Virus record (IMG/VR): IMGVR_UViG_3300027805_001463
Coordinates: 1-20,036 of that record
Length of the DNA: 20,036 nucleotides
Strand: one strand, 5' to 3'
Origin: a virus
Each line of letters opens with the position of its first letter. Position 1 is the first letter of the stretch. Positions 4,747 through 12,323 of this stretch are shown piece after piece. Made by a program: the position numbers and the translations under genes. Under the pieces are notes generated by a model, which saw nothing but the letters and a program-made list of their open reading frames with translations, did not search any database and was not told the origin of the DNA.

Positions 4747-7700
4747 ATGCCAAACAGTTACACATATTTTAAACCTGAAATAAAGCAGTGGATAATAGAT
4801 AATGTTCCTAACAGCAAACGCATCCTAGATGTAGGTCCTGGACAGGGTACATATTCTGACCTGCTTAGAGATCATGGCTACAGAATAGATGCTGTAGAAA
4901 TCTGGGCTCCTTACGTAGATCAATTCAATCTAAGATCTAAATATGACAATGTCTATATAGCAGACATACGTGAGTTCAACATAGAGGATTATGATTTCAT
5001 CATTTTGGGAGATGTCCTAGAACATCTGTCTACAGAGGATGCCAAGCGTCTAATAGACAAGATATTATTTTCAGAGATGGGGTGTCTTGTAGCTATTCCC
5101 TACATGATGCCTCAAGATGGGGCAGAATATGGAAATGAGCATGAAACTCACTTACAGCCAGACCTCACACCACAGGTGATGATGGATAGATATCCCAGTT
5201 TGGTAAAACTGTATGATAATCAGTGGTATGGCTATTACATAATGGAGGATAGCAAGTGGGAAAAGGCCTATGTACTCTATGCCACAGAAAGCTACAAGGA
5301 CACTGTACAAGCCTGTGTGGACAGCATTAAGATGGTGAGCAAGATTCCCATTATTGTCTATATGCTTAATTCAGATGTTGATATAAAGGGAGCTGTCACT
5401 ATCAAGTGGGAATGCAACGTTGACAATCCTAAACAGGACAAATACATCAATAGAGCTAGCAGTGATATATACAAGATACTTATACAGCGCCCAGCTATTG
5501 TAAAAGATGCGCTTAGATATGCTAAGACAGTGGCTTATGTAGACAGTGATAGCGTAGCCACTAAGTATATAGACACCATCTTTGACTACTTCCCAGAGAA
5601 GAATGCCTACCCCTATTTTGTAGAGGGTATATATGACTGGATGGTGCTGAACGGTAGGGGTGGAGCAATGTCTTACGATGACCTATCTACCACCCTAGAA
5701 CATCCAGCCTGTTACTTGTTCAAGGTGGATCAGTATTTTAGAACCACCTACAGACAGACAGGTTATTTTGTAGCTGGTCAGTGGTGTGAAAACTTTCTAG
5801 ATGAATGGGTGTGGATGTGTAACCATCCAGTCATCCTTAAGAACCCACAATATTACGCTCCCTATCACGAGGAGACTATAGCCAATGTGCTTCTGTGGAA
5901 GTGGAGGGTGAACAAGGGACTGCCCTATCTATATATAAACGGTTCACTAGATATGGTGAACAACGTAGAATTCACTGGTGAGAAAAGACAGGTTAGTCAT
6001 TTTGTAACCACTCCTGCAACAGAGGATAAACTACTGTTCTATCACGGAGAGAAAGATGCTGTCACCATGTACAGAATGATAGAGCGTCAAAAGAGGAACA
6101 TGAGAGTGTTGTTCTTAGCTCCACATCTATCTACAGGTGGGATGCCTGCCTTCCTCTTGAGAAGAATACAAGCTTTGCAGGCTCACACCAATGTAGAGAT
6201 ATATGTGGTGGAATACTCAAACCACAGCGATCATTATATTGTACAGAAGAATCAGATAAAGAATCTGGTGAAACACTTCTACACGCTGGGAGAGAATAAG
6301 CATGAGCTCATAGATATCATAAAGAACAACAATATTGATGTTGTACATATAGAGGAGATGGTAGAAGATGGTCATAACAACTGGCCAGAACCCCTAAGAG
6401 AAGCTTTGTATGCTCCTGATAGGACATGGAGGATGGTAGAAACCTGTCATAACATTGTGTTCAAGCCAGATTTGGAAAAGCGTTTTCATCCAGACAGCTA
6501 CATGTTCTGTACACCACATCACCTGAAGACATTTGCAAACATGCCTTCTCCTAAATATGTGGTGGAATATCCCATAGAAAAGAAGGATGCTGTAAAACTA
6601 GACCTAGGACCAGGAAAGCATGTACTGAATGTAGGACTGTGGACCCCTGGCAAGAACCAAGGAGAAGCTGTAGAGCTAGCTAGACAAATGCCAGATGTAC
6701 AGTTCCATTTTGTAGGGAATCAAGCAGGTAACTTCCAGCACTACTGGGAACCTCTAATGAAAGATGTTCCTTCTAATGTGCATGTGTGGGGAGAGCGTAA
6801 TGATGTAGGTAGTTTCATGAAGGGATGTGACCTCTTCCTTTTTAACAGCACATTTGAATGCAATCCTCTCGTGATTAGAGAGGCTATAGGATTTAGTAAG
6901 CCCATTATAGCTCGTAACCTTCCTCAGTATGGAGATATGTTTACCCAGTACATCACTGATTTAGATCCTAAAAAACTGAAGGAACAGGTGTATGAACAGC
7001 TGAAGAACCCAAAGACATATACTATTCCTGAGGACCAGGAGTTATTGTTTGCCCTATCCCATCTAGCCATATATCAGAAGGTAGTGAACGATCCACTACA
7101 GTCTGGAGAGCACATCACTATCACTCACACTTTTGTTCTAGAACCATTCCTTGAGATAAGAGGTAATTCCAAAAGTAGGTTCAGGGTGGAATATTACGAT
7201 GAGCAGGGCGTGTGTCACTACAGCAACACTATAGGTGTACAGAACTGGGTGAAGCTTAACAGAAGATGGTATACAAAATGGACCATCAAGATATGGAAGG
7301 ATGAAAAACCATATTACAACTATACACTAGACTATACAGGTAAGCGTGTCTATATAGCCTTTGATAGTAAATCCTTAGGAGACACGATAGCTTGGATGCC
7401 CTACGTGCTAGAGTTTAAGAAGAAACACAACTGTCATGTAATAGTGAGCACGTTCAAAAACTTCCTGTTCAAAGATGCCTACCCAGAGCTAGAATTTATT
7501 GAGCCTGGTCAAAAGGCTGATGATGTTCTTGGTATGTATACAATAGGTTGGTTCTACAATCCAGACAAGGAACCAGCTTTGTGTAATACAGTGAAGCTCC
7601 AAGAGGCAGCCACTAATATATTAGGTCTTGATTATCAAGAGATTAGACCTAGAATAGTTTTTACACCTGGTAACAATTTATATGGTAAATATGTTACCAT

Positions 7701-8172
7701 AGCCACCAACTCTACAGCAGGTTGTAAGTTCTGGACTAAAGAAGGATGGCAATCAGTGATTAACTTTCTGCATGAGAAAGGATATAAGGTGGTAAATGTG
7801 TCCAAAGAAAAGAATCCTTTTGACAACTGTGAGCAGATAGAGGATACATCCATGGAAAACACTATGAATGTCATCCATCATAGCCATCTATTTATAGGCC
7901 TATCTAGCGGGCTTAGTTGGTTGGCCTGGGCTATGGGCAAGAAGGTGGTAATGATATCCAACTTTACAGAAGCTGACCATGAGTTTACAGATAACTGTAT
8001 TAGAATTACTAATACAACTGTGTGTCACGGATGTTGGAACAAGGCTAAGAATAGATTTGATCCAGGAGATTGGGACTGGTGTCCAGAGCATAAGGGTACA
8101 GATAGACAGTGGGAGTGTCACACAAGCATATCATCCTTGCAGTTGATATTTAAACTTGTTTCTCTAGTGTAG
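4747..8172 (+). CDS. Four-domain fusion: methyltransferase, GT-A, GT4-like, and BAHT-type heptosyltransferase
   Basis: 1141 residues, no membrane segment. Residues about 1-165 are a class I SAM methyltransferase (ILDVGPGQG at 26-34, acidic E51, LGDVLEHL at 87-94). Residues about 172-420 are GT-A-like, with DSD at 266-268. Residues about 452-785 are GT-B/GT4-like (FLAPHLSTGG near 456, E704-x7-E712). Residues about 785-1141 match the Aah/TibC autotransporter O-heptosyltransferase family in my reading. They have a beta-rich lead-in, then SKSLGDTIAWMPYVLEF, GLSSGLSWLAWAMGKKVVMIS, and cysteines C1093, C1096, C1112 and C1124 in the pattern C-x2-C-x15-C-x11-C, which in that family bind iron. Known BAHTs transfer heptose from ADP-heptose to serines of repetitive autotransporter domains. 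The opposing operon supplies heptose-activation genes. It is the only plus-strand gene, with its own promoter, and its 3' end overlaps the epimerase gene by 23 nt. Domain borders are estimates. Confidence 0.85.
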   Translation: MPNSYTYFKPEIKQWIIDNVPNSKRILDVGPGQGTYSDLLRDHGYRIDAVEIWAPYVDQFNLRSKYDNVYIADIREFNIEDYDFIILGDVLEHLSTEDAKRLIDKILFSEMGCLVAIPYMMPQDGAEYGNEHETHLQPDLTPQVMMDRYPSLVKLYDNQWYGYYIMEDSKWEKAYVLYATESYKDTVQACVDSIKMVSKIPIIVYMLNSDVDIKGAVTIKWECNVDNPKQDKYINRASSDIYKILIQRPAIVKDALRYAKTVAYVDSDSVATKYIDTIFDYFPEKNAYPYFVEGIYDWMVLNGRGGAMSYDDLSTTLEHPACYLFKVDQYFRTTYRQTGYFVAGQWCENFLDEWVWMCNHPVILKNPQYYAPYHEETIANVLLWKWRVNKGLPYLYINGSLDMVNNVEFTGEKRQVSHFVTTPATEDKLLFYHGEKDAVTMYRMIERQKRNMRVLFLAPHLSTGGMPAFLLRRIQALQAHTNVEIYVVEYSNHSDHYIVQKNQIKNLVKHFYTLGENKHELIDIIKNNNIDVVHIEEMVEDGHNNWPEPLREALYAPDRTWRMVETCHNIVFKPDLEKRFHPDSYMFCTPHHLKTFANMPSPKYVVEYPIEKKDAVKLDLGPGKHVLNVGLWTPGKNQGEAVELARQMPDVQFHFVGNQAGNFQHYWEPLMKDVPSNVHVWGERNDVGSFMKGCDLFLFNSTFECNPLVIREAIGFSKPIIARNLPQYGDMFTQYITDLDPKKLKEQVYEQLKNPKTYTIPEDQELLFALSHLAIYQKVVNDPLQSGEHITITHTFVLEPFLEIRGNSKSRFRVEYYDEQGVCHYSNTIGVQNWVKLNRRWYTKWTIKIWKDEKPYYNYTLDYTGKRVYIAFDSKSLGDTIAWMPYVLEFKKKHNCHVIVSTFKNFLFKDAYPELEFIEPGQKADDVLGMYTIGWFYNPDKEPALCNTVKLQEAATNILGLDYQEIRPRIVFTPGNNLYGKYVTIATNSTAGCKFWTKEGWQSVINFLHEKGYKVVNVSKEKNPFDNCEQIEDTSMENTMNVIHHSHLFIGLSSGLSWLAWAMGKKVVMISNFTEADHEFTDNCIRITNTTVCHGCWNKAKNRFDPGDWDWCPEHKGTDRQWECHTSISSLQLIFKLVSLV

Positions 8173-8932
8173 TCCAATAAGCTTTTGCTGAAAGTAGTCC
8201 TTTACTCAAAGAGTATTGCGGTGCCCATCCAGGCATCCAGTCTTTTATATCACTACAGGTGTAAAATTGATACCCTTCTGGTATAGCTGAAACGTCATGG
8301 TAAGTGTAAGGAATTTCTAGTGTGTCTGCAATGTATTCAAAACCATGTGCAGCTCCAAGTCCCACGTCATATTTCTTTCCTAACAAATCACTATAGTGTG
8401 CTAATGCATGTAGATTAGCAGACACTACATCATCCACATATATAAAGTCACGTTTAGGGTCACCAGGAAATAGTTTAGCATTCCCAGCTTTAAACATTTG
8501 GTAGGCCATAGATGCCATTTTACCTTTGTGTTCCTCCCCTGGTCCATAAACATTAAAGTATCTAAGAGCTATACCTCCGTTACTAATCACATACTGCTCA
8601 GCTGTATATTTGCTCCAGCCATATAGATTAGATGGATATTCACCATTAGTTCCGTAAGAGGCTGCTGATGAAGAATAGACAAGAGGTTTATTATTAGCTT
8701 TACACCAGTCTGTCAATGTTTTTGTAGACTCAAAGTTGACAACCATGATGTAATTAACATCTGTTTCAAGGGTGTTAGAACAAGCTCCTACATGAAACAC
8801 AGCATCTGGATTGTGTTCATCTAACCACTCTGTAGTGACAAGTGCATCTTCATTAATCTCTAGTGGGTTATTGAAATAGCACTTTAGCTGACCAGCTATA
8901 AATCCTTTTGTTCCTGTAATTAATACTTTCAT
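8150..8932 (-). CDS. hldD: ADP-L-glycero-D-manno-heptose 6-epimerase-like SDR enzyme
   Basis: 260 residues of an extended short-chain dehydrogenase. The Rossmann start is TGTKGFIAG (6-14), with Ala where the third Gly usually stands, and the catalytic pair is Y104-x3-K108. HldD-specific phrases are present: HVGACSNTLETD (47-58), YSSSAASYG, LRYFNVYGP, HKGKMASMAYQM, and LFPGDPKRDFIYVDDVV. HldD converts ADP-D-glycero- to ADP-L-glycero-beta-D-manno-heptose, the last step of donor synthesis. It is about 50 residues shorter than the E. coli enzyme, with internal trimming rather than loss of motifs. It overlaps the kinase gene by 4 nt and is the last gene of the operon. A related nucleotide-sugar epimerase is the alternative, but the GACS...TE signature and the adjacent kinase and adenylyltransferase favour HldD. 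Confidence 0.85.
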   Translation of the reverse strand: MKVLITGTKGFIAGQLKCYFNNPLEINEDALVTTEWLDEHNPDAVFHVGACSNTLETDVNYIMVVNFESTKTLTDWCKANNKPLVYSSSAASYGTNGEYPSNLYGWSKYTAEQYVISNGGIALRYFNVYGPGEEHKGKMASMAYQMFKAGNAKLFPGDPKRDFIYVDDVVSANLHALAHYSDLLGKKYDVGLGAAHGFEYIADTLEIPYTYHDVSAIPEGYQFYTCSDIKDWMPGWAPQYSLSKGLLSAKAYWTTLEKQV

Positions 8933-9675
8933 GGTGTGCTTACGCCTCTTTTAGATACAACAATAGAGCTCATTTTATTAGCATAGTTAATAGCTACATC
9001 AATATCTTGTAGCTGTAAATACTTAATAGCAAAGGAAGCTAGAAATGTATCCCCAGCTCCTGAAACATCTATCGTTTCTTTGGGTTCTGTAGGATAGAGC
9101 ATACCCATATACTTAGCTCCTTTACCACCTAGTGTAGCAATTATTTTGAGCAGTAGATTCCTGTCGCTCGTATTGTTCTTTTCAAACTCTTCCTCATTAA
9201 GTTTTACAAACGTGTAGGCTAGAATAGTTTCAGGGGATAGTTTCTTTTTTGTGTCTAGGAAACTCTTTTTAGCTAGTGTGGCTATTTCATATAGTGTTTC
9301 CTCTGATAAAAAGCCCTTGTTATAGTCAGACACAAGAACAGCATCAGCCTGTCGAATAAGTTCTTTTCTTTGCTCTGTAAGTGCAAGAGGAGATATGTTT
9401 CCATACTCCCCCTCATCCACTCTTAGGAACATGTGATTGCTTCCTTTATCTACATATCTAGTCTTAATAATCACTTCAACTTGATGCATGCAATCTACAT
9501 CATAGTCTTCTGTAATAGCTCTTATGTTTCTTGCAACATTACCAGCCATCCCTTTTGATATCTGCCTATCTATAGGATTAAACACTGGGACAGGGGCCTC
9601 AGGACTGAGTCTTTTGCACTCTCCATAAATGAATACATCATAACAAAGCTCTCCTATCACTAATATCTTCTTCAT
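8929..9675 (-). CDS. hldA: D-glycero-beta-D-manno-heptose-7-phosphate kinase (HldE domain I / HldA type, PfkB family)
   Basis: 248 residues of PfkB/ribokinase fold. Near the N-terminus GELCYDVFIYGECKRLSPEAPVPVF (8-32) contains the RLSPEAPVPV phrase typical of the RfaE/HldE kinase domain. GMAGNVARNI (42-51) is the substrate-side motif, SDYNKGFLS (116-124) follows, and GAGDTF (206-211) supplies the anion hole and catalytic base D209. It phosphorylates heptose 7-phosphate at C1 to the 1,7-bisphosphate. It is shorter than the roughly 320-residue domain of E. coli HldE, but all motifs remain. In many bacteria the kinase and adenylyltransferase are fused. Here they are separate genes, as in HldA/HldC systems. 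The PfkB class points to the ADP-beta-heptose route, not the GDP-heptose route that uses a GHMP kinase. Confidence 0.85.
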   Translation of the reverse strand: MKKILVIGELCYDVFIYGECKRLSPEAPVPVFNPIDRQISKGMAGNVARNIRAITEDYDVDCMHQVEVIIKTRYVDKGSNHMFLRVDEGEYGNISPLALTEQRKELIRQADAVLVSDYNKGFLSEETLYEIATLAKKSFLDTKKKLSPETILAYTFVKLNEEEFEKNNTSDRNLLLKIIATLGGKGAKYMGMLYPTEPKETIDVSGAGDTFLASFAIKYLQLQDIDVAINYANKMSSIVVSKRGVSTP

Positions 9676-9974
9676 AGTTCTTCTATTCGTTTGGTCTTAT
9701 CACATATTAGGAGATCGTAAGAGGGTTTATGGTTCATTATAAGATGAGTGTATTTACAGTTCCAATCATGTAACTGTTTGATTGTTAACATTCTGTAATC
9801 ATGTCTAGACTGTTGACCTCTAGCGGTGTAATACACTATCTCATGACCTTCGTCATACAGCTTGTTTATCTTGGCTACATGTTCAGGAATTGGAATAGAG
9901 TTTTCATAATCAGATCCCTCTGTATGACAGATAGTGTTATCGATGTCTACATATATTTTTAGTTTCCCTTCCAT
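9672..9974 (-). CDS. Minimal HAD-superfamily phosphatase, candidate heptose-bisphosphatase
   Basis: 100 residues holding all four HAD motifs: DIDNT with nucleophile D10 and acid D12, Thr50 in YYTARG, Lys83 in NHKPSYD, and acidic D87/D92 at the end. There is no cap domain. Small HADs with the YYTARG phrase occur in sugar and capsule clusters. Lying directly between heptose kinase and adenylyltransferase functions, it is well placed to remove the 7-phosphate from heptose 1,7-bisphosphate (the GmhB step), but it is much shorter than GmhB (about 190 residues). Overlaps: 4 nt with the kinase gene, 16 nt with the cupin gene. Substrate is inferred from context only. Confidence 0.7.
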   Translation of the reverse strand: MEGKLKIYVDIDNTICHTEGSDYENSIPIPEHVAKINKLYDEGHEIVYYTARGQQSRHDYRMLTIKQLHDWNCKYTHLIMNHKPSYDLLICDKTKRIEEL

Positions 9975-10321
9975 ACGCGGTAGCTATCTGAGTCAAAATG
10001 TTGTGTTGATATTTCAAAGATTTCGCCATCCGTTATTGCCTCAAGTTGGTGAGGCATACCTATTGGTATAGTCACAACTTCTCCTTCATGCAAAAACTGA
10101 TTGTGTATTGTTCCTGTTTCTGTGTTAATCCAGTTAAACCTAAACTCCCCTTTGTTTACGTACCACGTTTCTTGTTTGATCATGTGGTAGTGCATGGAGA
10201 ACTTGCATCCCTTATTGAACACAAGTAGCTTGCCGCAGTAGTGTTCATTATTTACAATTATTAGCTCGTGTCCCCATCCTTTGGGAACAGTACAACATTC
10301 GCTACATATTGGTTTTAGCAT
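9959..10321 (-). CDS. Cupin-fold protein, sugar-phosphate isomerase/epimerase-like
   Basis: 120 residues forming a single cupin barrel. Candidate metal ligands are H44 and H46 (MHYHM), E51 (KQETW) and H91 (GMPHQLE). The KGWGHE opening (14-19) recalls the RPWG start of type II mannose-6-phosphate isomerase cupins. Such stand-alone cupins are frequent in nucleotide-sugar clusters. In a heptose pathway lacking a visible GmhA (sedoheptulose-7-phosphate isomerase), an isomerase role is tempting, but the folds are unrelated and nothing in the sequence proves it. It overlaps the adenylyltransferase gene by 7 nt and the HAD gene by 16 nt, so it is clearly embedded in the heptose block. Confidence 0.65.
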   Translation of the reverse strand: MLKPICSECCTVPKGWGHELIIVNNEHYCGKLLVFNKGCKFSMHYHMIKQETWYVNKGEFRFNWINTETGTIHNQFLHEGEVVTIPIGMPHQLEAITDGEIFEISTQHFDSDSYRVWKGN

Positions 10322-10695
10322 CTGTTAAGTATTTGTGTGGTTGAATGTGAAGTCCTGTCAAAGTAAACAATTTTCTTTATATATTCAGCTCCTACAATCC
10401 TTTTATTTTTATAGTCACTACCAATCACCATGATATCTGGTTGGTATTGTCTTATGCATTCTACAAGCTCTCCTTCTGAACCAAACCCAACCACCTCATC
10501 TACAAAGCGTAGGGATTCTAGGAATTCCTTACGTATGTTATAACTATTAAAGGGCCTTGTGGGGCCCTTCAATTCTTTTATCCTTTCGTCTGTATCTATC
10601 CCCACTCTCAAATGGCCCATGGCTGCCGCGTGCTTTAAGAGTCTGATGTGTCCTATATGAAGGACGTCAAAAGCTCCATTCACCCATATCCTCAT
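10315..10695 (-). CDS. hldC: D-glycero-beta-D-manno-heptose-1-phosphate adenylyltransferase (HldE domain II / HldC type)
   Basis: 126 residues, a single nucleotidyltransferase domain. The signature GAFDVLHIGHIRLLKHA (7-23) contains the HIGH motif at 13-16. ELKGPTRPFN (41-50) matches the RLKG.xRPxN loop of RfaE domain II. VIGSDYKNKRIVGAEY (90-105) and HSTTQIL (117-123) match the family's GGDYxPxxIxG and CSTTxII elements. It joins heptose 1-phosphate to AMP from ATP, giving ADP-D-glycero-beta-D-manno-heptose. It overlaps the FkbM gene by 4 nt and the cupin gene by 7 nt. Glycerol-3-phosphate cytidylyltransferase is a related alternative, but the kinase and epimerase neighbours decide for heptose. 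Confidence 0.87.
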   Translation of the reverse strand: MRIWVNGAFDVLHIGHIRLLKHAAAMGHLRVGIDTDERIKELKGPTRPFNSYNIRKEFLESLRFVDEVVGFGSEGELVECIRQYQPDIMVIGSDYKNKRIVGAEYIKKIVYFDRTSHSTTQILNRC

Positions 10696-11501
10696 TGTGG
10701 TATATAATTTATTGTGTCTAGCTTTTCGTTAGGTATACAGATATGGTCTAGTGATTTCCCACTGTAGGATTGATACTGTCGATCAGGATGTACTAGCTCC
10801 ACCTTATATCCCAATGCTTCAATCTTTTCTCTGAGCGTTTGATCTGTATATCCAAACTTCATAAGGTTGGGTTCTTCAAACTCTATAATCATGACAGGTC
10901 TGTGTTTTTCAATAGTCTTAACAGCACCATCTATAATCATAGGTTCATAGCCTTGTGTGTCCATTTTAATAAAAGACAGATTGTTAAACTCATAAGAGTC
11001 TAGTGTCCTGAGCCTGACAGATTCAGTGGGACGTGCAGTGGACTCATTCTTAATACCAACATCCCCAAAGTTTACATATCCTGTATCATGATAGTTAGGC
11101 ACCTCAATCTCTGTTACACCATCCTCAGCCCCAAGAGCTACGTTATAGCAATAGACATTGTCTAGCCCATTCATAAATATGTTTCCACAGAGCTGATAGT
11201 AGATAAGTCTTTGAGGTTCAAAGGCATGCACTCTTCCTGTATTACCAGCAAGTATACCAAAGTCCACTGTAAAGTTACCATTGTTAGCACCTATATCTAT
11301 AATATCTGTGCCCTCCACCTGTAGTTTATTTGTGCGAATGAAGTCAAATATATATTCCTCATACTGCCAACCCTTAATAATTGACTCGGTTACAGCATTA
11401 TCCTTTGGAAACAATGCAAACTTTAAAGAGTGTTTTAGGTTGTTCTTTAAATGGTCAGTTTTGGCTAGTCCATAAACATTAGTGTAGAATCTCTTTTTCA
11501 T
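10692..11501 (-). CDS. FkbM-family SAM-dependent methyltransferase
   Basis: 269 residues. The SAM-binding motif DIGANNGNFT lies at 69-78 with acidic E95 after VHAFEP, and the FkbM signature FIKMDTQGYEPMII is at 177-190. FkbM enzymes O-methylate sugars or small molecules. Many act on glycans of capsules, LPS or glycoproteins, and they are common in viruses carrying glycosyltransferases. The N-terminal 45 residues before the domain are basic. Within this operon the likely job is O-methylation of a sugar in the phage-directed glycan, but acceptor and position cannot be read. The start lies 2 nt after the sulfotransferase stop. Confidence 0.87.
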   Translation of the reverse strand: MKKRFYTNVYGLAKTDHLKNNLKHSLKFALFPKDNAVTESIIKGWQYEEYIFDFIRTNKLQVEGTDIIDIGANNGNFTVDFGILAGNTGRVHAFEPQRLIYYQLCGNIFMNGLDNVYCYNVALGAEDGVTEIEVPNYHDTGYVNFGDVGIKNESTARPTESVRLRTLDSYEFNNLSFIKMDTQGYEPMIIDGAVKTIEKHRPVMIIEFEEPNLMKFGYTDQTLREKIEALGYKVELVHPDRQYQSYSGKSLDHICIPNEKLDTINYIPQ

Positions 11502-11503
11502 AC

Positions 11504-12322
11504 TTACTTTTTATAGTTGAACTTGTCAAAGAACCACTTAAAGTTTTGATGTACCCAATCAGAAACATCTGCACCAAGCACCAGTCTAAAGTCATAGGGT
11601 TTTCGTTGCAGCTTAAAAGTACTACCTAGCTTTTGAGCAAGAAAGCCATTGTATATCTCATCATCTTCCTTAACCACCTTTGTAATGTTATCAAAGTCAT
11701 GTTTAAAGTGAGGGATCTCTAAGTATTGGTATATTCTGGTGAGCTCAGACTCTGGGTATAGGCACAGGTCCTCATACTTTACAAAGAGGATTTTATCATC
11801 ATATCCCTGTCTAACAATGTCATTTAGACTCTCTAGAGCTAGTCCAAGAGCAGGATTGGCCATCCATATATCAACACGTTTTGGAAGGCTGGTTCCCTTC
11901 ATCTCATCAGGAATCCTGATGCTATCTGTTCTAGCCTGGTTCTTTCTAAACTGCTTCTCCATGCTAGAGAACACCTCTCGTATGTCACGGATTATATAAA
12001 TGATCTTGGGATTGGGGTAGAATGTACTTACAAAGTCCCTATACATACCCCATTTCTTGTTCTTGTCTATGATGTACTTCTTATCCACATCCTTATAGAA
12101 GCCCTGTATGGCTGCCTCACAAAACCCTGTTAACTGGGAGGTGTTTGTGTTAGCATCCTGAAAGAAGAACTCAGGGAGCCTTAGCTTATCCTTGGCACCA
12201 TTGAGCATTTCTATAAGACCAGACACAGAGGAAACATGCATGTCTGGATTCTGAGCAAGGATGTTTAGTAGAGTGGTTGCGCCTGACCTAGGTAGGCTAC
12301 TTAAAAAGAATACGTTTTTCAT
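11504..12322 (-). CDS. PAPS-dependent sulfotransferase
   Basis: 272 residues. The 5'-phosphosulfate-binding loop is SSLPRSGATTLL (8-19). The 3'-phosphate-binding motif is IIRDIREVFSS (110-120), with Arg112 and Ser119 in the usual places. The RSG and RDxREV pattern with a P-loop-like start is characteristic of carbohydrate and protein sulfotransferases. It would move sulfate from PAPS to a hydroxyl, probably of a sugar, given that it sits between a glycosyltransferase and a methyltransferase in the same operon (gaps of 1 and 2 nt). No membrane anchor, unlike Golgi enzymes. Use of host PAPS is implied. The acceptor is unknown. Confidence 0.85.
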   Translation of the reverse strand: MKNVFFLSSLPRSGATTLLNILAQNPDMHVSSVSGLIEMLNGAKDKLRLPEFFFQDANTNTSQLTGFCEAAIQGFYKDVDKKYIIDKNKKWGMYRDFVSTFYPNPKIIYIIRDIREVFSSMEKQFRKNQARTDSIRIPDEMKGTSLPKRVDIWMANPALGLALESLNDIVRQGYDDKILFVKYEDLCLYPESELTRIYQYLEIPHFKHDFDNITKVVKEDDEIYNGFLAQKLGSTFKLQRKPYDFRLVLGADVSDWVHQNFKWFFDKFNYKK

Positions 12323-12323
12323 A

